Shown here piece by piece: positions 51,657 through 62,017 of a stretch of 64,000 nt of DNA; position 1 is the stretch's first letter; each line of letters begins with the position of its first letter. The translations under genes were made by a program, and so were the position numbers. This stretch comes from Cyanobacterium sp. uoEpiScrs1. Its GTDB lineage: Bacteria; Cyanobacteriota; Cyanobacteriia; Cyanobacteriales; Microcystaceae. The stretch covers positions 2,273,362 to 2,337,361 of the forward strand of contig NZ_OX373462.1 in the NCBI RefSeq assembly GCF_947331815.1, given 5' to 3'. Below the pieces are notes generated by a model. It was not told the DNA's origin, ran no database searches, and saw only the letters and a list, made by a program, of their open reading frames with translations.

Positions 51657-52148
51657 GTGTCGATCAACTTCAATGAACTTAGAGAACTGTTAGGGACAAT
51701 CTCTCAAACAGATATTGCAGAAGTTACCCTAAAAACCGAAACGTTTGAACTGACTGTACGTCGAGGAAATAACAACTTTCCGGTTGCATCAACTGTCTCG
51801 CCTCCTCCAACCGTTGTTCTCCCTTCTCTAACAACAGGGGAGAATTCTACTATGCCTCCCTCATCTGAACCCCTTAAATCTTCAGTATCGTCTCCTGTCG
51901 ACAAAAAGTGGGTAGCGGTTACTTCTCCCATGGTAGGTACGTTTTACCGAGCTCCTGCCCCTAACGAAGCCCCTTTTGTAGAGGTAGGTGATCACATTAG
52001 TAACGGACAAACGGTTTGCATTGTTGAAGCGATGAAGTTAATGAATGACATTGATGCAGAAGTGGCTGGAGAGGTCATGGAGATTGTGATTACTAATGGA
52101 GAACCGGTAGAATATGGACAAACTTTAATGTGGATTAATCCTAACTAA
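51657..52148 (+). CDS. accB: Acetyl-CoA carboxylase biotin carboxyl carrier protein
   Basis: Carries the biotin that shuttles CO2 in the first step of fatty-acid synthesis. In 163 residues it has an N-terminal dimer region (SINFNELRELLGTIS), a Pro/Ser/Thr-rich linker (about 44-80) and the biotinyl domain with the invariant EAMKLMN (Lys127). The start is GTG at 51657, preceded by AGGATGG; the next residues SINFNE match the family start. Confidence 0.97.
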   Translation: MSINFNELRELLGTISQTDIAEVTLKTETFELTVRRGNNNFPVASTVSPPPTVVLPSLTTGENSTMPPSSEPLKSSVSSPVDKKWVAVTSPMVGTFYRAPAPNEAPFVEVGDHISNGQTVCIVEAMKLMNDIDAEVAGEVMEIVITNGEPVEYGQTLMWINPN

Positions 52149-52820
52149 CTTTTGGGGAGATGAGTCAACTAGCTGTTAGGACAATTGTGACATGACCTAA
52201 GTATTCGTTGGTCTAAAAAGATAGTGATTGTAGTTATCTATCCAACTCCAAATAATCTCTATTCTTTAGAATATTGAGATTATCTATTTTCGCTTTAATA
52301 TTGATAATCTCAATATTATTTTGAATATTTAATCTATTGTGATAAGTTTTAAAATCATGGGAGATTTTTGAAAATATTTTTTTCTACTTGAATCTTATTG
52401 AGGATAGATTAATTAATTATTAGCAAGTTTTATTTGATTACCATTCATGCAGAACTTAACATGAATGGTGCCAACTGGCTCGTGTATTAGGTTTTTATCT
52501 ATTAGAATAGTAAGATTAAGCTTAAGTTACGACTGAAAATATTTTATCATAAATAAAATTAGAGAATAAATATTTTATTTAAGTCTATCTTTTCATTAAA
52601 AGATAAATTGTACTCTTGTACAAGAAGTAGATGACAAATAATTTTATCATTACAAGATATAAAATATCTTGAATAGTCTTAAACAAACAATTTAATCACT
52701 TACAATAACCGAAGTTATAAACAGCGAATGTATAAAAACAGATATTAAAATTACTTAGTGTATGCAAGTAGTTTAGACAAAAAACTTAAATAGTAAAATA
52801 AGATTATATTCCTATATAAT

Positions 52821-52862
52821 ATTTTGTTTATTAAATTACGATGTATATTTAATAAACAAAAT
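52821..52862. terminator. 16-bp perfect stem-loop
   Basis: ATTTTGTTTATTAAAT (52821-52836) pairs with 52847-52862 around a 10-base loop. It lies in the convergent gap, 670 bases after accB and 700 bases after purB, too far to be a normal terminator of either. Confidence 0.5.
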
Positions 52863-53014
52863 GTTAAGACAATAGACTATTTGTTTAAGGCAATAACTTC
52901 TTTGATTTTATAATCAATAATTTTAGTATTATATGCCTTAGTACATGTTCTTTTTTTTGATAAAGTTCAACTCTTCTTTGAATTTACTTCTATATTGATT
53001 AGATATCATTTAAT

Positions 53015-53033
53015 GATAATGATAATCTATCTT
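53015..53033. promoter_or_regulatory. Fur-like box
   Basis: GATAATGATAATCTATCTT: the first 13 bases match the classical Fur consensus GATAATGATAATC exactly; the rest matches poorly. The site is not within 500 bases of a start codon of an intact gene. Confidence 0.35.
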
Positions 53034-53068
53034 AAGATAGATTTATCCTAGTACTAGGATAAATCTAT
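53024..53068. repeat. Two overlapping perfect palindromes
   Basis: A 20-base palindrome (53024-53043) and a 32-base palindrome (53037-53068) overlap by seven bases. The shared arm can pair with either the upstream or the downstream AATCTAT copy, so in RNA the two hairpins would exclude each other. That layout resembles a two-state switch, which is inference. Confidence 0.6.
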
Positions 53069-53566
53069 AATAGTTAATTTGTTGTTTTGATAAAGTTTTC
53101 TAGTAATTAGATTACAATAAATACAGATTACTTTAAAACTTATTTCATGTGAGATCTAGAATCTCATTGTTACAAACTAAATAAACATATCAAACTTTAA
53201 ATATTAGCATCATAAGTTTAGTAGAATTATATTTCGTATGGCAGTCATCTATAATTATTTTATAAAATTATTTATCTAAATAACAATGTTACTATTTCCT
53301 ATTTTTGTAGATTTACAAAGTAAAATCACAGTAGTTATTCATACAAATTATGCCCTAATGGAAGTCTGCCGACTACCAGTTACGAACTCAAAAATATACT
53401 TCCAACTATATCTTTAGACATTGGAAATAACAACAGTTTTTGACTATAGCATTGAACTCATGTTTAAAGGACTAGTAAACAGAAAAAGTCTATCACAGCA
53501 ATATCAATAATTTGTCAAAGATTTATTTTAGGTGAGATAAAAACTCTAGGTCCGGAAATATAATTT

Positions 53567-54862
53567 TTAAATTCCTAGTCGTTGATAGATTTGATCCAAA
53601 TTCTGTAAATGATATTGAGGATCAAAACAAGTATCAAGTTCTTTAAGAGATAAATATTGAGTTACTTGTGGATCTTGTCTAATTAATCTATAAAAATCAC
53701 CATCAATTTTATTCCAGGCTTGGTGAGCACATCCTTGAACAATTTTGTAAGCATATTCGCGACTCATCCCTTTTTCTATCAAGGCTAATAATACCCGTTG
53801 ACTAAAAATAACTCCACCATAAATATTCATATTGCGCTTCATATTTATAGGATAAACTAATAAGTTTCTCACTAAGCTAGTAATTTCAAGCAACATAAAA
53901 TGGGTTAAAATGCAAACATCTGGTAACATAACCCGTTCCACCGAACTGTGAGAAATATCTCGTTCATGCCATAGAGCGACATTTTCTAAAGCGGCGACAG
54001 TGTGTCCTCGAATGATACGAGCAATTCCCGTCAAGCGTTCTGAACGGATGGGATTTCGCTTGTGGGGCATAGCAGAAGAACCTTTCTGTCCCTCATGAAA
54101 AAACTCCTCAACTTCCAAAACATCAGTGCGTTGAAGATTGCGAATCTCTATTGCAAACCGTTCGATAGAAGCAGCTAGCAAGGCTAATTGTTGGACAAAA
54201 TCAGCATGGTAATCACGAGAGATGACCTGAGTTGAAGCGGTATCAGGTTGAAGCCCCAATTTTTGACAAGCAAGGGCTTCTACACGAGGATCAACATTAG
54301 CATAGGTCCCTACTGCTCCCGAAATTTTTCCAACCGAAATATTATTGCGTAGGTTCACTAAACGATCACGGTTACGCAAGGCTTCAGATAACCATCCTGC
54401 CAATTTAAAACCAAAAGTAATAGGTTCAGCATGAATACCGTGTGATCGTCCCACCATTACCGTATTACGATGCTCTTGCGCTTGGTAGCGGATAACCTGT
54501 ATTAAATCTTCAAGACGTTCCAAAATCAAATTGAGACTGGCTACCATTTGAAGGGCTAAAGCCGTATCAAGAACATCGGAACTGGTTAACCCTAAATGGA
54601 TATATCGTCCTGTATCCCCTACGTGTTCATTAACATTAGTTAAAAAAGCAATCACATCATGACGAACCTCAGCCTCAATCTCAAGAACTCGTTGGAGATC
54701 AAAATCAGCTTTGGCTTTTATTTCCTCTACTGCATCTCTGGGAATATAACCCAATTCAGCTTGTGCTTCACAGACGGCAATCTCTACTTGTAGCCAGGTT
54801 TTCAGTCTGTAAGTATCTGTCCATAATTCCCCCATTTCGGGAATGGTGTAACGCTCAATCAC
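53567..54862 (-). CDS. purB: Adenylosuccinate lyase
   Basis: Catalyses two fumarate-releasing steps of purine synthesis. The 431 residues include MIERYTIPEMGELWTD at the start, GLTSSDVLDTALALQ, VGRSHGIHAEPITFG with the catalytic His, and the flexible signature loop GSSAMPHKRNPIRSE with the catalytic Ser. It is complete. It works with guaB3 in purine balance. No purine gene cluster is present; it is isolated between long gaps. Confidence 0.97.
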   Translation of the reverse strand: MIERYTIPEMGELWTDTYRLKTWLQVEIAVCEAQAELGYIPRDAVEEIKAKADFDLQRVLEIEAEVRHDVIAFLTNVNEHVGDTGRYIHLGLTSSDVLDTALALQMVASLNLILERLEDLIQVIRYQAQEHRNTVMVGRSHGIHAEPITFGFKLAGWLSEALRNRDRLVNLRNNISVGKISGAVGTYANVDPRVEALACQKLGLQPDTASTQVISRDYHADFVQQLALLAASIERFAIEIRNLQRTDVLEVEEFFHEGQKGSSAMPHKRNPIRSERLTGIARIIRGHTVAALENVALWHERDISHSSVERVMLPDVCILTHFMLLEITSLVRNLLVYPINMKRNMNIYGGVIFSQRVLLALIEKGMSREYAYKIVQGCAHQAWNKIDGDFYRLIRQDPQVTQYLSLKELDTCFDPQYHLQNLDQIYQRLGI

Positions 54863-55832
54863 TTAATGTTTTACCTAGTACAACCCTTCTATTCTACCTT
54901 GTTTAGTTAAAAGAAAAATATTTCAAACAATACAGGTCAGCATGAATGAGGTATCGTTAATTGCTGTTTTCTGATCAAGTTATGCAGTTAGCTTCTATCG
55001 GAATCAAGGTCTTTAGTCTCTGTCCACTATTGGCGATAGTCAAGCTATTCAATACTTCTGGCTTATGAGTATTAAAATTATTCTACATAAATTGCCGGCA
55101 TAAAAATGTCAGCCAATCACAAAGAGATTTTAAGACAGGGGTGATTAACCTATACTATGCTCGAACACTATTCTCTAAGTTAAATTCGTCTTAAGGTGGT
55201 AACTTTTAGTATAGTCAACTACCAATATTTTGCATTACCCAACTGCTAGCCATGATGGGATATGATTGCTCAGAAGGATGTGCCGTCTTAAATATCGAGT
55301 TATCTTATGTCCGAATGCAAAAACTAAACCCATTCCAAAAGCCTAGTTCGGGAAGAAAGTTAATCCTTTCTATTCTTCAACAATTTTAACAATTTTTGGG
55401 AAATTATCTTTTTTTCAAAAATTGTATTAGGTTACCAATATTTGTAGGGACTTTAAAAAGGTTTGTCTTACTAATATCGCAGTAACTAGTTCCTATAATT
55501 AGGATAAACTTATCACACTCTTTCCTATTACGATATAGTTTATTTATACACAGTTGTCTTTCAAATTTTTCAAGAAAAAAAATTGATATCCTTTTATTAT
55601 AGCTAACCTATCTTTTACTAGGCTTATAGAAGGAAGTTAATCCTTCAATTGAAGTTAAACAATAAAGTAAATAATTGTCTCAGTTCATATAATCTCTACT
55701 CTAATTAATTTAATATTATTTTAATGTCAGTCACATATCTTACAACAAAATCTACAAGAAATCATTTTAATTGTATAGTTAAACCTTGTAAAATTCTATA
55801 ATGATCATACAACTAAAGATTTTTCTATTCAC
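54863..55832. other. Gap upstream of purB with unclear relics
   Basis: Between about 54980 and 55390 the DNA is less AT-rich and has short plus-strand frames. One is MQLASIGIKVFSLCPLL from about 54980, another a 45-codon frame from ATG 55252 (MMGYDCSEGCAVLNIEL) to TAA 55389. These may be remains of one gene, but I recognise no family. The remainder is AT-rich. Confidence 0.35.
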
Positions 55833-56261
55833 CTAAATTACTAAATAACTTTTCCATTGGGTAGTGTTATATTCTCTTCTCAGTAAACGCCAAGTTTTTC
55901 CTTCTATCTGTCGTTGTATATAAATATCAAATTGATTATTTTGCTTATTTTTTGTTTGACGAGGAAACATTAATTTTAAATCATAAGTACCCTGAAGATG
56001 GTAAGTAGATAACTGTGTAATTAGAACTAATTCAAGCTGCTTCACTTGAATTTGATTGATTTTAATCTGGGGAAGAGTTGTGTTTAAATGATCGCTCAAA
56101 TGCTGAAAATTTTGGGTTAATTGTAAGACAATTGCTTTTTTGATTACCTCTTGATTAGGAACAGATTCTGTGAGGGGATTTGAAGAACTACAAGCGATAA
56201 TTAAACTGCTAAGGCCAATTAAAATAATCGTTAAGACAAAATATAACCACAAACGAATCAT
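55833..56261 (-). CDS. Small lipoprotein of unknown function
   Basis: A 142-residue protein with a hydrophobic N-terminus ending in a lipobox-like SLIIAC (Cys at about 24), so probably a membrane-anchored lipoprotein. The mature part alternates polar and hydrophobic residues (LELVLITQLSTYHLQGTYDLKLMF, RQIEGKTWRLLRRE), suggesting a beta-rich fold of the kind seen in small extracytoplasmic proteins. I recognise no named family. It stands alone. The composition is normal for the genome. Confidence 0.6.
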   Translation of the reverse strand: MIRLWLYFVLTIILIGLSSLIIACSSSNPLTESVPNQEVIKKAIVLQLTQNFQHLSDHLNTTLPQIKINQIQVKQLELVLITQLSTYHLQGTYDLKLMFPRQTKNKQNNQFDIYIQRQIEGKTWRLLRREYNTTQWKSYLVI

Positions 56262-57224
56262 ATTACGTACACACTAAATGAGATTTGATTTACTTCTCTT
56301 TTCTATTTTTCCACAACTTTTCTAAAAATATAAGTTAATTTATCCAACTTAACTTATATTTTCTTGATATATATTACTGCAGAGTAATATAGTGTAACTA
56401 TTATTAAGAGTTTGTGTTTCCATGATTAACCTTTATATCCTTGAATAACTTCGTCTATTTAAAAGAGTATTTACTCAGCCGATACTTATTTTAACAAATA
56501 CTTCATCGTATTGTTAATTAACAATACGATATAAAATTATTTTTATGTAATATTTTACATCCATTGACGATGCCTTCTTTACTTTTCTTATAATTAAATA
56601 TATTTGTCTAAAACTATATGTTCAGTCAATAGCTTTAAATGAGCATAAAGAATATTAAATAAATATATTTTTACATTTTTTAAATAATTTAGAATGTTTC
56701 ACTTGTTATTATTTAAAGTCCTGAAAAGTTCTACAGATTTTGTACTTTGTCTAAAGTTAATATAGTAATTGTATTTACTAATTGAATTAATAAACACGCT
56801 TTGTTTATCTTTTATTGTCTTAGATTCAAACATAATGTTTTTGCCTTTTTTTGAACTAGAATAAGTTTTTAGGCACAGCATCATGTTATTTATTTTTACT
56901 TTTCTAATTTAGAAAATATTTTATGTAAGCTTACATTGAGTAATTACTTTTTTTGACTGTTTTTATTGTAAGCTTATGTAGACTAACTCACTTATTTAGT
57001 CTACATAATCCATGTTGTATAGATTATTGTTTTAAAATATTATATCAACAAATATATATCAATTTATATCAGGAATGAGATATTAATTATTAAGAGTGAG
57101 TCGTGCTCATTCAATTATAGCTAACTTAAATTTCTACCAAACATAAACTACTTTTTTTATTATTCTGAATCAGTTTGTTTTTTTCAAGGGAGAATTTAAG
57201 AGTTAGACTCTTCACTTAACTTAC
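56262..57224. other. AT-rich gap, nothing recognised
   Basis: No coding relic is identified. A 61-codon minus-strand frame at 56699-56884 is low-complexity Lys/Ser/Asn-rich and is not accepted as a gene. Confidence 0.4.
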
Positions 57225-57944
57225 TTAAATATCACAAATATTAACGAATTTTGAAAAAGCTTCTTGAGCTGCGGCTTGTTCAGCCATTTTTTTTGAACGA
57301 CCTTGCCCTGATCCTAATTTACGGTCAATTAGCCAAACTTCAGCTAGAAAACTAGGTTGACTAATTGAGATTGAATCAACCTGTTGAACTCGATATTCTG
57401 GTAAGAGTTTATACTGAGCTTGAGTCCATTCTTGTAGTGCATCTTTATAGTTTTGGCGCGCTGGATCCTGTCGAATTTCTTCCGCTTTGGCTTTCAAAAG
57501 ATCATCTAACCAAGGACGTACTAAACTCATAGTTTGAGTACTTAAATATAATGCACCTAAAACTGCCTCAAAAGTATCTGCTAAACGAGAAATTTTTCCG
57601 ACTTCGTCTTTAGCTACATGATCAGCCATGAGGAGGTAGCGTTCTAATCCAAAACTCTCGGCAAATTGGGCTAGAGTTCGATCACTAACCATCATAGAAC
57701 GTAAAGCAGCAAATTCTCCTACAGATTCATTAGGGTGGATTTCTAAAAGAATTTCAGCTGCTGCAAGCCTTACGACGGAATCTCCCACAAATTCGAGTTG
57801 TTGGTAGTTATTTTCCCTAGAAATGGTGGGATGGGTTAATGCAAGATCCAACCATGACCAATTAATCTGTGAGGTATCAGATAACCCAAGTTTTTGTATT
57901 AACATTCGTAATTGCTTGCCGCGTCGAGGATCTTTAAAATTCAT
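57225..57944 (-). CDS. rnc: Ribonuclease III
   Basis: Cleaves double-stranded RNA in rRNA and mRNA processing. The 239-residue protein has the endonuclease signature QLEFVGDSVVRLAAAE (Glu51, Asp55; the usual form is LEFLGDAVL) and the second acidic pair in LADTFEAVLGALYLS (Asp123, Glu126). The C-terminal dsRNA-binding domain (about 160-235) ends RSKKMAEQAAAQEAF. It is complete. Its first 11 bases overlap the end of the upstream glycosyltransferase gene, so the two are translationally coupled. Confidence 0.94.
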   Translation of the reverse strand: MNFKDPRRGKQLRMLIQKLGLSDTSQINWSWLDLALTHPTISRENNYQQLEFVGDSVVRLAAAEILLEIHPNESVGEFAALRSMMVSDRTLAQFAESFGLERYLLMADHVAKDEVGKISRLADTFEAVLGALYLSTQTMSLVRPWLDDLLKAKAEEIRQDPARQNYKDALQEWTQAQYKLLPEYRVQQVDSISISQPSFLAEVWLIDRKLGSGQGRSKKMAEQAAAQEAFSKFVNICDI

Positions 57945-58584
57945 GAGAAATTTGCCTTGAAATACTATCAGCTGCTCTAGTATATAGATAAGTCAAAGGC
58001 TCGACAATTTTTTTTGTTTTGAACTTTTTAGCAGCACGTTCCCATAAGTCCGTATCTTCTCCATAAATGATGTCTTGAAAACCTTGCAATTCAAAAAATA
58101 CATATCTTCTGCCGAAAAAGGTGGGACAAATAACACAGCTTTGGATATTAACTTTTTGGCCAGGATTATAATAGTCTTTCACCCAGGTCTCTTCATCTGA
58201 TTTGAATCCTCCTGAAATCAACTCAATCTCTGGATATTTTTTAAAAAAGTCTAGTCTAGATTGTAAGTGATGGGAAAGATATTTATCGTCACTGTCAATA
58301 AAGGTTATATAATCTCCAAAAGAGACTTTAATTCCTATATTTCTTGATAGCGCAGCTCCTTGATTTTTATGTTTTATATAGCGAATATTAGAACACTTTT
58401 CAATATAAAGATTAACTACTTCAAAAGTATTATCTTGACTGCCATCGTCAACAATAATTAGTTCCCAATCTTGATAAGTTTGTCTAAGGACACTTTTAAT
58501 ACATTCTGTTAAATAATCTGCTCGATTATAGGTGGCTAAAATCACAGAAACTGTAGGGATAAAAGAAAAATTAATATCATTCAT
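57934..58584 (-). CDS. Family 2 glycosyltransferase
   Basis: A 216-residue GT-A glycosyltransferase with no membrane segment. It starts VSVILATYNRADYLTECIKSVLRQTYQDWELIIVDDGSQD, with the metal-binding DXD as FIDSDD (about 97). An acceptor-side motif GEDTDLWERAAK (about 180) is also present. The sugar and acceptor are unknown; such short enzymes act in exopolysaccharide or glycan building. It is the upstream partner of rnc, overlapping it by 11 bases. The pairing with an RNase is probably a matter of genome arrangement, not function. Confidence 0.88.
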   Translation of the reverse strand: MNDINFSFIPTVSVILATYNRADYLTECIKSVLRQTYQDWELIIVDDGSQDNTFEVVNLYIEKCSNIRYIKHKNQGAALSRNIGIKVSFGDYITFIDSDDKYLSHHLQSRLDFFKKYPEIELISGGFKSDEETWVKDYYNPGQKVNIQSCVICPTFFGRRYVFFELQGFQDIIYGEDTDLWERAAKKFKTKKIVEPLTYLYTRAADSISRQISHEF

Positions 58585-60125
58585 GACTCAGATGTTAAAA
58601 GAAAAATAGTTTTAGATAATTATTTGTCTTTGATGATATAGGCGACAATTAAGTAGTTGGAATTAAAATCACTAATTTTTTCTGAAGACATTTATTCAAT
58701 AACTATACCATAATAATCAGATATTAAAGTAGTGACTTTACCGTAAATTTATAATTTTTACTCAAAAATTTCTAAATAGATACTTAATTTCAGTAGGGTT
58801 AATTAGTAATTAAACGAAGTATCATAAGTTATGATTTTATCAAAAAGTATTACTAAAAAAGAAATGATATTTTAATATATTAAAATATTGGAAATAATTA
58901 ATAAATTCACTAAATAAAATTACACTACAGAATCATTGTAAATATTTTTTATAGTATCAATATATGTCTATAACTTAAATTTTGAATTAAGAAACAAATA
59001 ATAGTCTTAGAATCTAATTTTATATAGATCTTTATATTTCTTCATCTTTTCTATAATTGATTTAAAATAGTTTCTATAAAATTATGGCATTAAACTTAAT
59101 ACATGATAGCGAAAAGTAGCTTTTTAGTATTTCTTAATCTAAAAATTTTTTATATAGAAACAATAGCAATAAAACTTAAAGATTATCAATAATTATTGCA
59201 AGCTTTTCTTTGATGTAAGCCAAGCATACAGTCTTTTAAAATCAGAGAATAATTGTATATATTTTAAACTTTATTTTTTGATTTAAATTTACTTAGGAAC
59301 AAACTAAGTTATGATCAGGGACTATGTTAGATTGATTAATTAACTTAACGTAATCTATAATCAAGATCTTAAAACTGAATGGTTAAATAATGTAATAGTA
59401 AAAAAACAGTAATTACAATTCTTATGCTCAGGACTCTATAATCCTATATTTTACTATTTATTGTTTTATACATACTCCAATTATGTTATGTTTCAATATA
59501 AATAATTTTATTGTATTTAATACTATATAAAAAGTTATTTTTAATTATTAAATTGTCTTTAATTGGATAAATTCGGCTACAGCATTAACAATAGCATAAG
59601 CACAAGTAAATTTATTTTTAGCTTTGTTTTACAGTTTTTATTTATTGTTTAAAATTGTCAGTATTTATCTTTAGTTCACCTAAGTGTTTTAAATATTTAT
59701 CATTTATTTAAATTGATTTACTGTGTTTATTTTTTTCTGATTCTAGTAATTTTTAGGACTCTAATTGTAATTTTATTTGATTTGTGAGAAGTCAATATTA
59801 TCTATCTTTTGTTAGAGATTTTAGTCAATCGAATCTAAAACTATAAAAGACTGTTTTAAATAACATTGTTCTCGTAACATACGATATCATTGGTGTATAA
59901 TTCTAATATCTATTAAGTAAGCTTGATTTTCTGAGGAGATCACACTAAATTAATTCTTGTTATTATTTAGGTTAATGGCTTAACTTATAGATAAGTATAT
60001 TTCTAAGGTAAAAAAACATTACCTAAGACTGTAATATTGTTTAACTTAGGATAGACTCGATGATTGACATCGAACTATTAATATAAAAGTTCCCTTCACA
60101 ATTTCTGGAAATTTGTAACGAGAAA
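58585..60125. other. 1.5-kb very AT-rich gap
   Basis: Almost featureless A/T-rich DNA between divergent genes, with very frequent stops in all frames. I see no relic, hairpin or repeat worth naming. Confidence 0.5.
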
Positions 60126-61322
60126 ATGAATATAGACGACTACCAAGTTCCCAAATCCAAGTTAACCAACGACTCAACTGACAATACCGCCGAGAATCCT
60201 GTCGAACTAGAACCATTAACCCTAACCTCAAAACCGATAAAATCTACTATGGCGTCAGCTGCTTACGTCGAGGAAGAAAAGGAGAAAAGTATTCCTAAAT
60301 CAGAAATAGTCGAAGTTTCTGATGATACATTAAACATTGGAAATCAAGTTAGGGAGTTAACTGCACAAGTTCAATATCTAGAACTACAAAAACAAGAATT
60401 ATCCCAAGAAATCAAACAGTTACAAGACCGTAAACATAAAATAATAGCGGAAAAAATTCAAGATATTGAGCAACATATTAACATGATAGTTAAAGAAGGT
60501 TTAAAAGAACTCAAACAACAAAGACAAGCCTTAGAAATTTCGGTTGAACAACTTGAACGTCGTCGGGATAGAATCGAAGAAGAAATGCGAACAACATTTG
60601 CAGGAGTTTCTCAAGATTTAGCTATTCGAGTTCAAGGATTCAAGGATTATTTAGTGGGTAGCTTACAGGACTTAGCTGCGACGGCTGAACAGCTGGAATT
60701 GAGTACACAAGAGACTTTGAGTTCCTCTTCAAAAACAATTTCTTCTCAATCTTCAAATTCAGATCAAATTCAGTTTAATACCCAAGAATTTGAAATTCAG
60801 GCTGCGAGGATAAAACAAATATTAGAACAATACCGTAATAATCCTGATTATTATGGATATCCTTGGCAACTACGTCGTACTTTTGAGCCAATTCATTCTG
60901 AACGAGTGCAAATGTGGTTTTTTTCCCAAGGGGGACGGGGTGCTATCCGATCTATGGGGACTCGCTTACAAAATATTTTGATTGCATCGGCGATTATTTC
61001 TATACTAAATAGTCTTCATGGTGATCGCTCTCGATTCCTGATTTTAGCTAACAGTCCTGAGAGACTTGGAGAATGGCGTAGGGGATTACAAGATTGTTTA
61101 GGAATTTCTCGAAGTGATTTTGGTCCAGAAAAGGGAGTAATTCTTTTTGAATCTCCAGATGCTTTAATCCTAAAAGCAGAACGTTTGCTCGAAGATAAAC
61201 AAATTCCTCTGGTGATTATTGACGAGACTGAACAACAGATAGACCTTTCCCTCCTACAATTCCCCCTTTGGTTAGCATTTGCACCTGACATCCAACAAAT
61301 GTCAAGCTATTTATATAAATAA
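60126..61322 (+). CDS. DUF3086-type cyanobacterial protein with coiled coil
   Basis: A 398-residue cytoplasmic protein. A disordered acidic N-terminus (1-75) leads into a long coiled coil (about 78-195: NQVRELTAQVQYLELQKQEL... and QQRQALEISVEQLERRRDRIEEEM). A C-terminal alpha/beta domain follows (about 235-398: RRTFEPIHSERVQMWFFSQGGRGAI, LILANSPERLGEWRRGLQDCLG, VIIDETEQQIDLSLLQFPLWLAFAP). The latter is the DUF3086 pattern. The family is restricted to cyanobacteria and of unknown function. It precedes plsY by 44 bases; the two appear as a pair in related genomes, as I recall. Confidence 0.82.
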   Translation: MNIDDYQVPKSKLTNDSTDNTAENPVELEPLTLTSKPIKSTMASAAYVEEEKEKSIPKSEIVEVSDDTLNIGNQVRELTAQVQYLELQKQELSQEIKQLQDRKHKIIAEKIQDIEQHINMIVKEGLKELKQQRQALEISVEQLERRRDRIEEEMRTTFAGVSQDLAIRVQGFKDYLVGSLQDLAATAEQLELSTQETLSSSSKTISSQSSNSDQIQFNTQEFEIQAARIKQILEQYRNNPDYYGYPWQLRRTFEPIHSERVQMWFFSQGGRGAIRSMGTRLQNILIASAIISILNSLHGDRSRFLILANSPERLGEWRRGLQDCLGISRSDFGPEKGVILFESPDALILKAERLLEDKQIPLVIIDETEQQIDLSLLQFPLWLAFAPDIQQMSSYLYK

Positions 61323-61366
61323 TATAAATCTGTAAACTATCATAATGATGGAACAAATTAGGGATT

Positions 61367-62017
61367 ATGATTTGGGTAATTAGTGGATTTTTGTGTCTGA
61401 TAGCTTATTTACTAGGTTCGATTCCTACTGGTTATCTTGCAGGAAGAATGCTCAAAGGGATTGACATTCGTGAATATGGATCTGGTTCTACAGGAGCGAC
61501 AAATGTGTTACGAATACTAGGGAAAACGGCAGCTGTCCTTGTTTTAATTACGGATTTAGGGAAGGCTATGTTGTCTATGGTAATAATCAAATGGTTTTAT
61601 ATGTTAGCCCCTACAGGACTGATTGCTTTGAACTGGGAACCTTGGTTAATGATAGTGGCGGCAATAACTGTTATATTTGGTCACAGCAAATCAATTTTCC
61701 TTAATTTTACAGGAGGCAAGTCAGTAGCCACCGGGTTAGGGGTATTGTTTATACTCAATCCCTTAGTTGCTGTGGTAAGTTTAACTAGTTTTTTACTAAT
61801 ATTAAGTTTTTCCAAGATTGTTTCTCTGAGTTCTTTGATAGGAGTACTTGTAGTTAACGTTCTAATGATTTGGTTACATCAACCCCTACCCTATTGTATT
61901 TTTGCTTTTATAGCAGGACTCTATGTTATTATTCGTCATAGCACAAATATTAATCGTCTTCTTGAGGGGAAAGAACCAAAAATTGGTCAAAAGTTACAAG
62001 ACTCCTCTCGGTCTTAA
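61367..62017 (+). CDS. plsY: Acyl-phosphate:glycerol-3-phosphate acyltransferase
   Basis: First acyl transfer in phospholipid synthesis, using acyl phosphate. The 216-residue membrane protein has about five helices and the PlsY motifs LGSIPTGYLAGR, REYGSGSTGATNVLRILGK and the GHSKSIFLNFTGGKSVATGLG loop. It is complete. It uses fatty acids from the accB pathway. Confidence 0.95.
   Translation: MIWVISGFLCLIAYLLGSIPTGYLAGRMLKGIDIREYGSGSTGATNVLRILGKTAAVLVLITDLGKAMLSMVIIKWFYMLAPTGLIALNWEPWLMIVAAITVIFGHSKSIFLNFTGGKSVATGLGVLFILNPLVAVVSLTSFLLILSFSKIVSLSSLIGVLVVNVLMIWLHQPLPYCIFAFIAGLYVIIRHSTNINRLLEGKEPKIGQKLQDSSRS

Larger units (their letters stand above)
52149..53566. other. 1.4-kb convergent gap with palindromes
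   Basis: No readable gene between accB and purB. It contains a 16-bp stem-loop (52821-52862), a Fur-like box (53015-53033) and two overlapping perfect palindromes (53024-53043, 53037-53068), listed separately. A box and palindromes this far from any start suggest a lost gene, or an unrecognised RNA. Confidence 0.5.

Noticed and set aside
56699..56884. 61-codon minus-strand frame
   Set aside because: Low-complexity Lys/Ser/Asn-rich sequence in AT-rich DNA with no recognisable motif.
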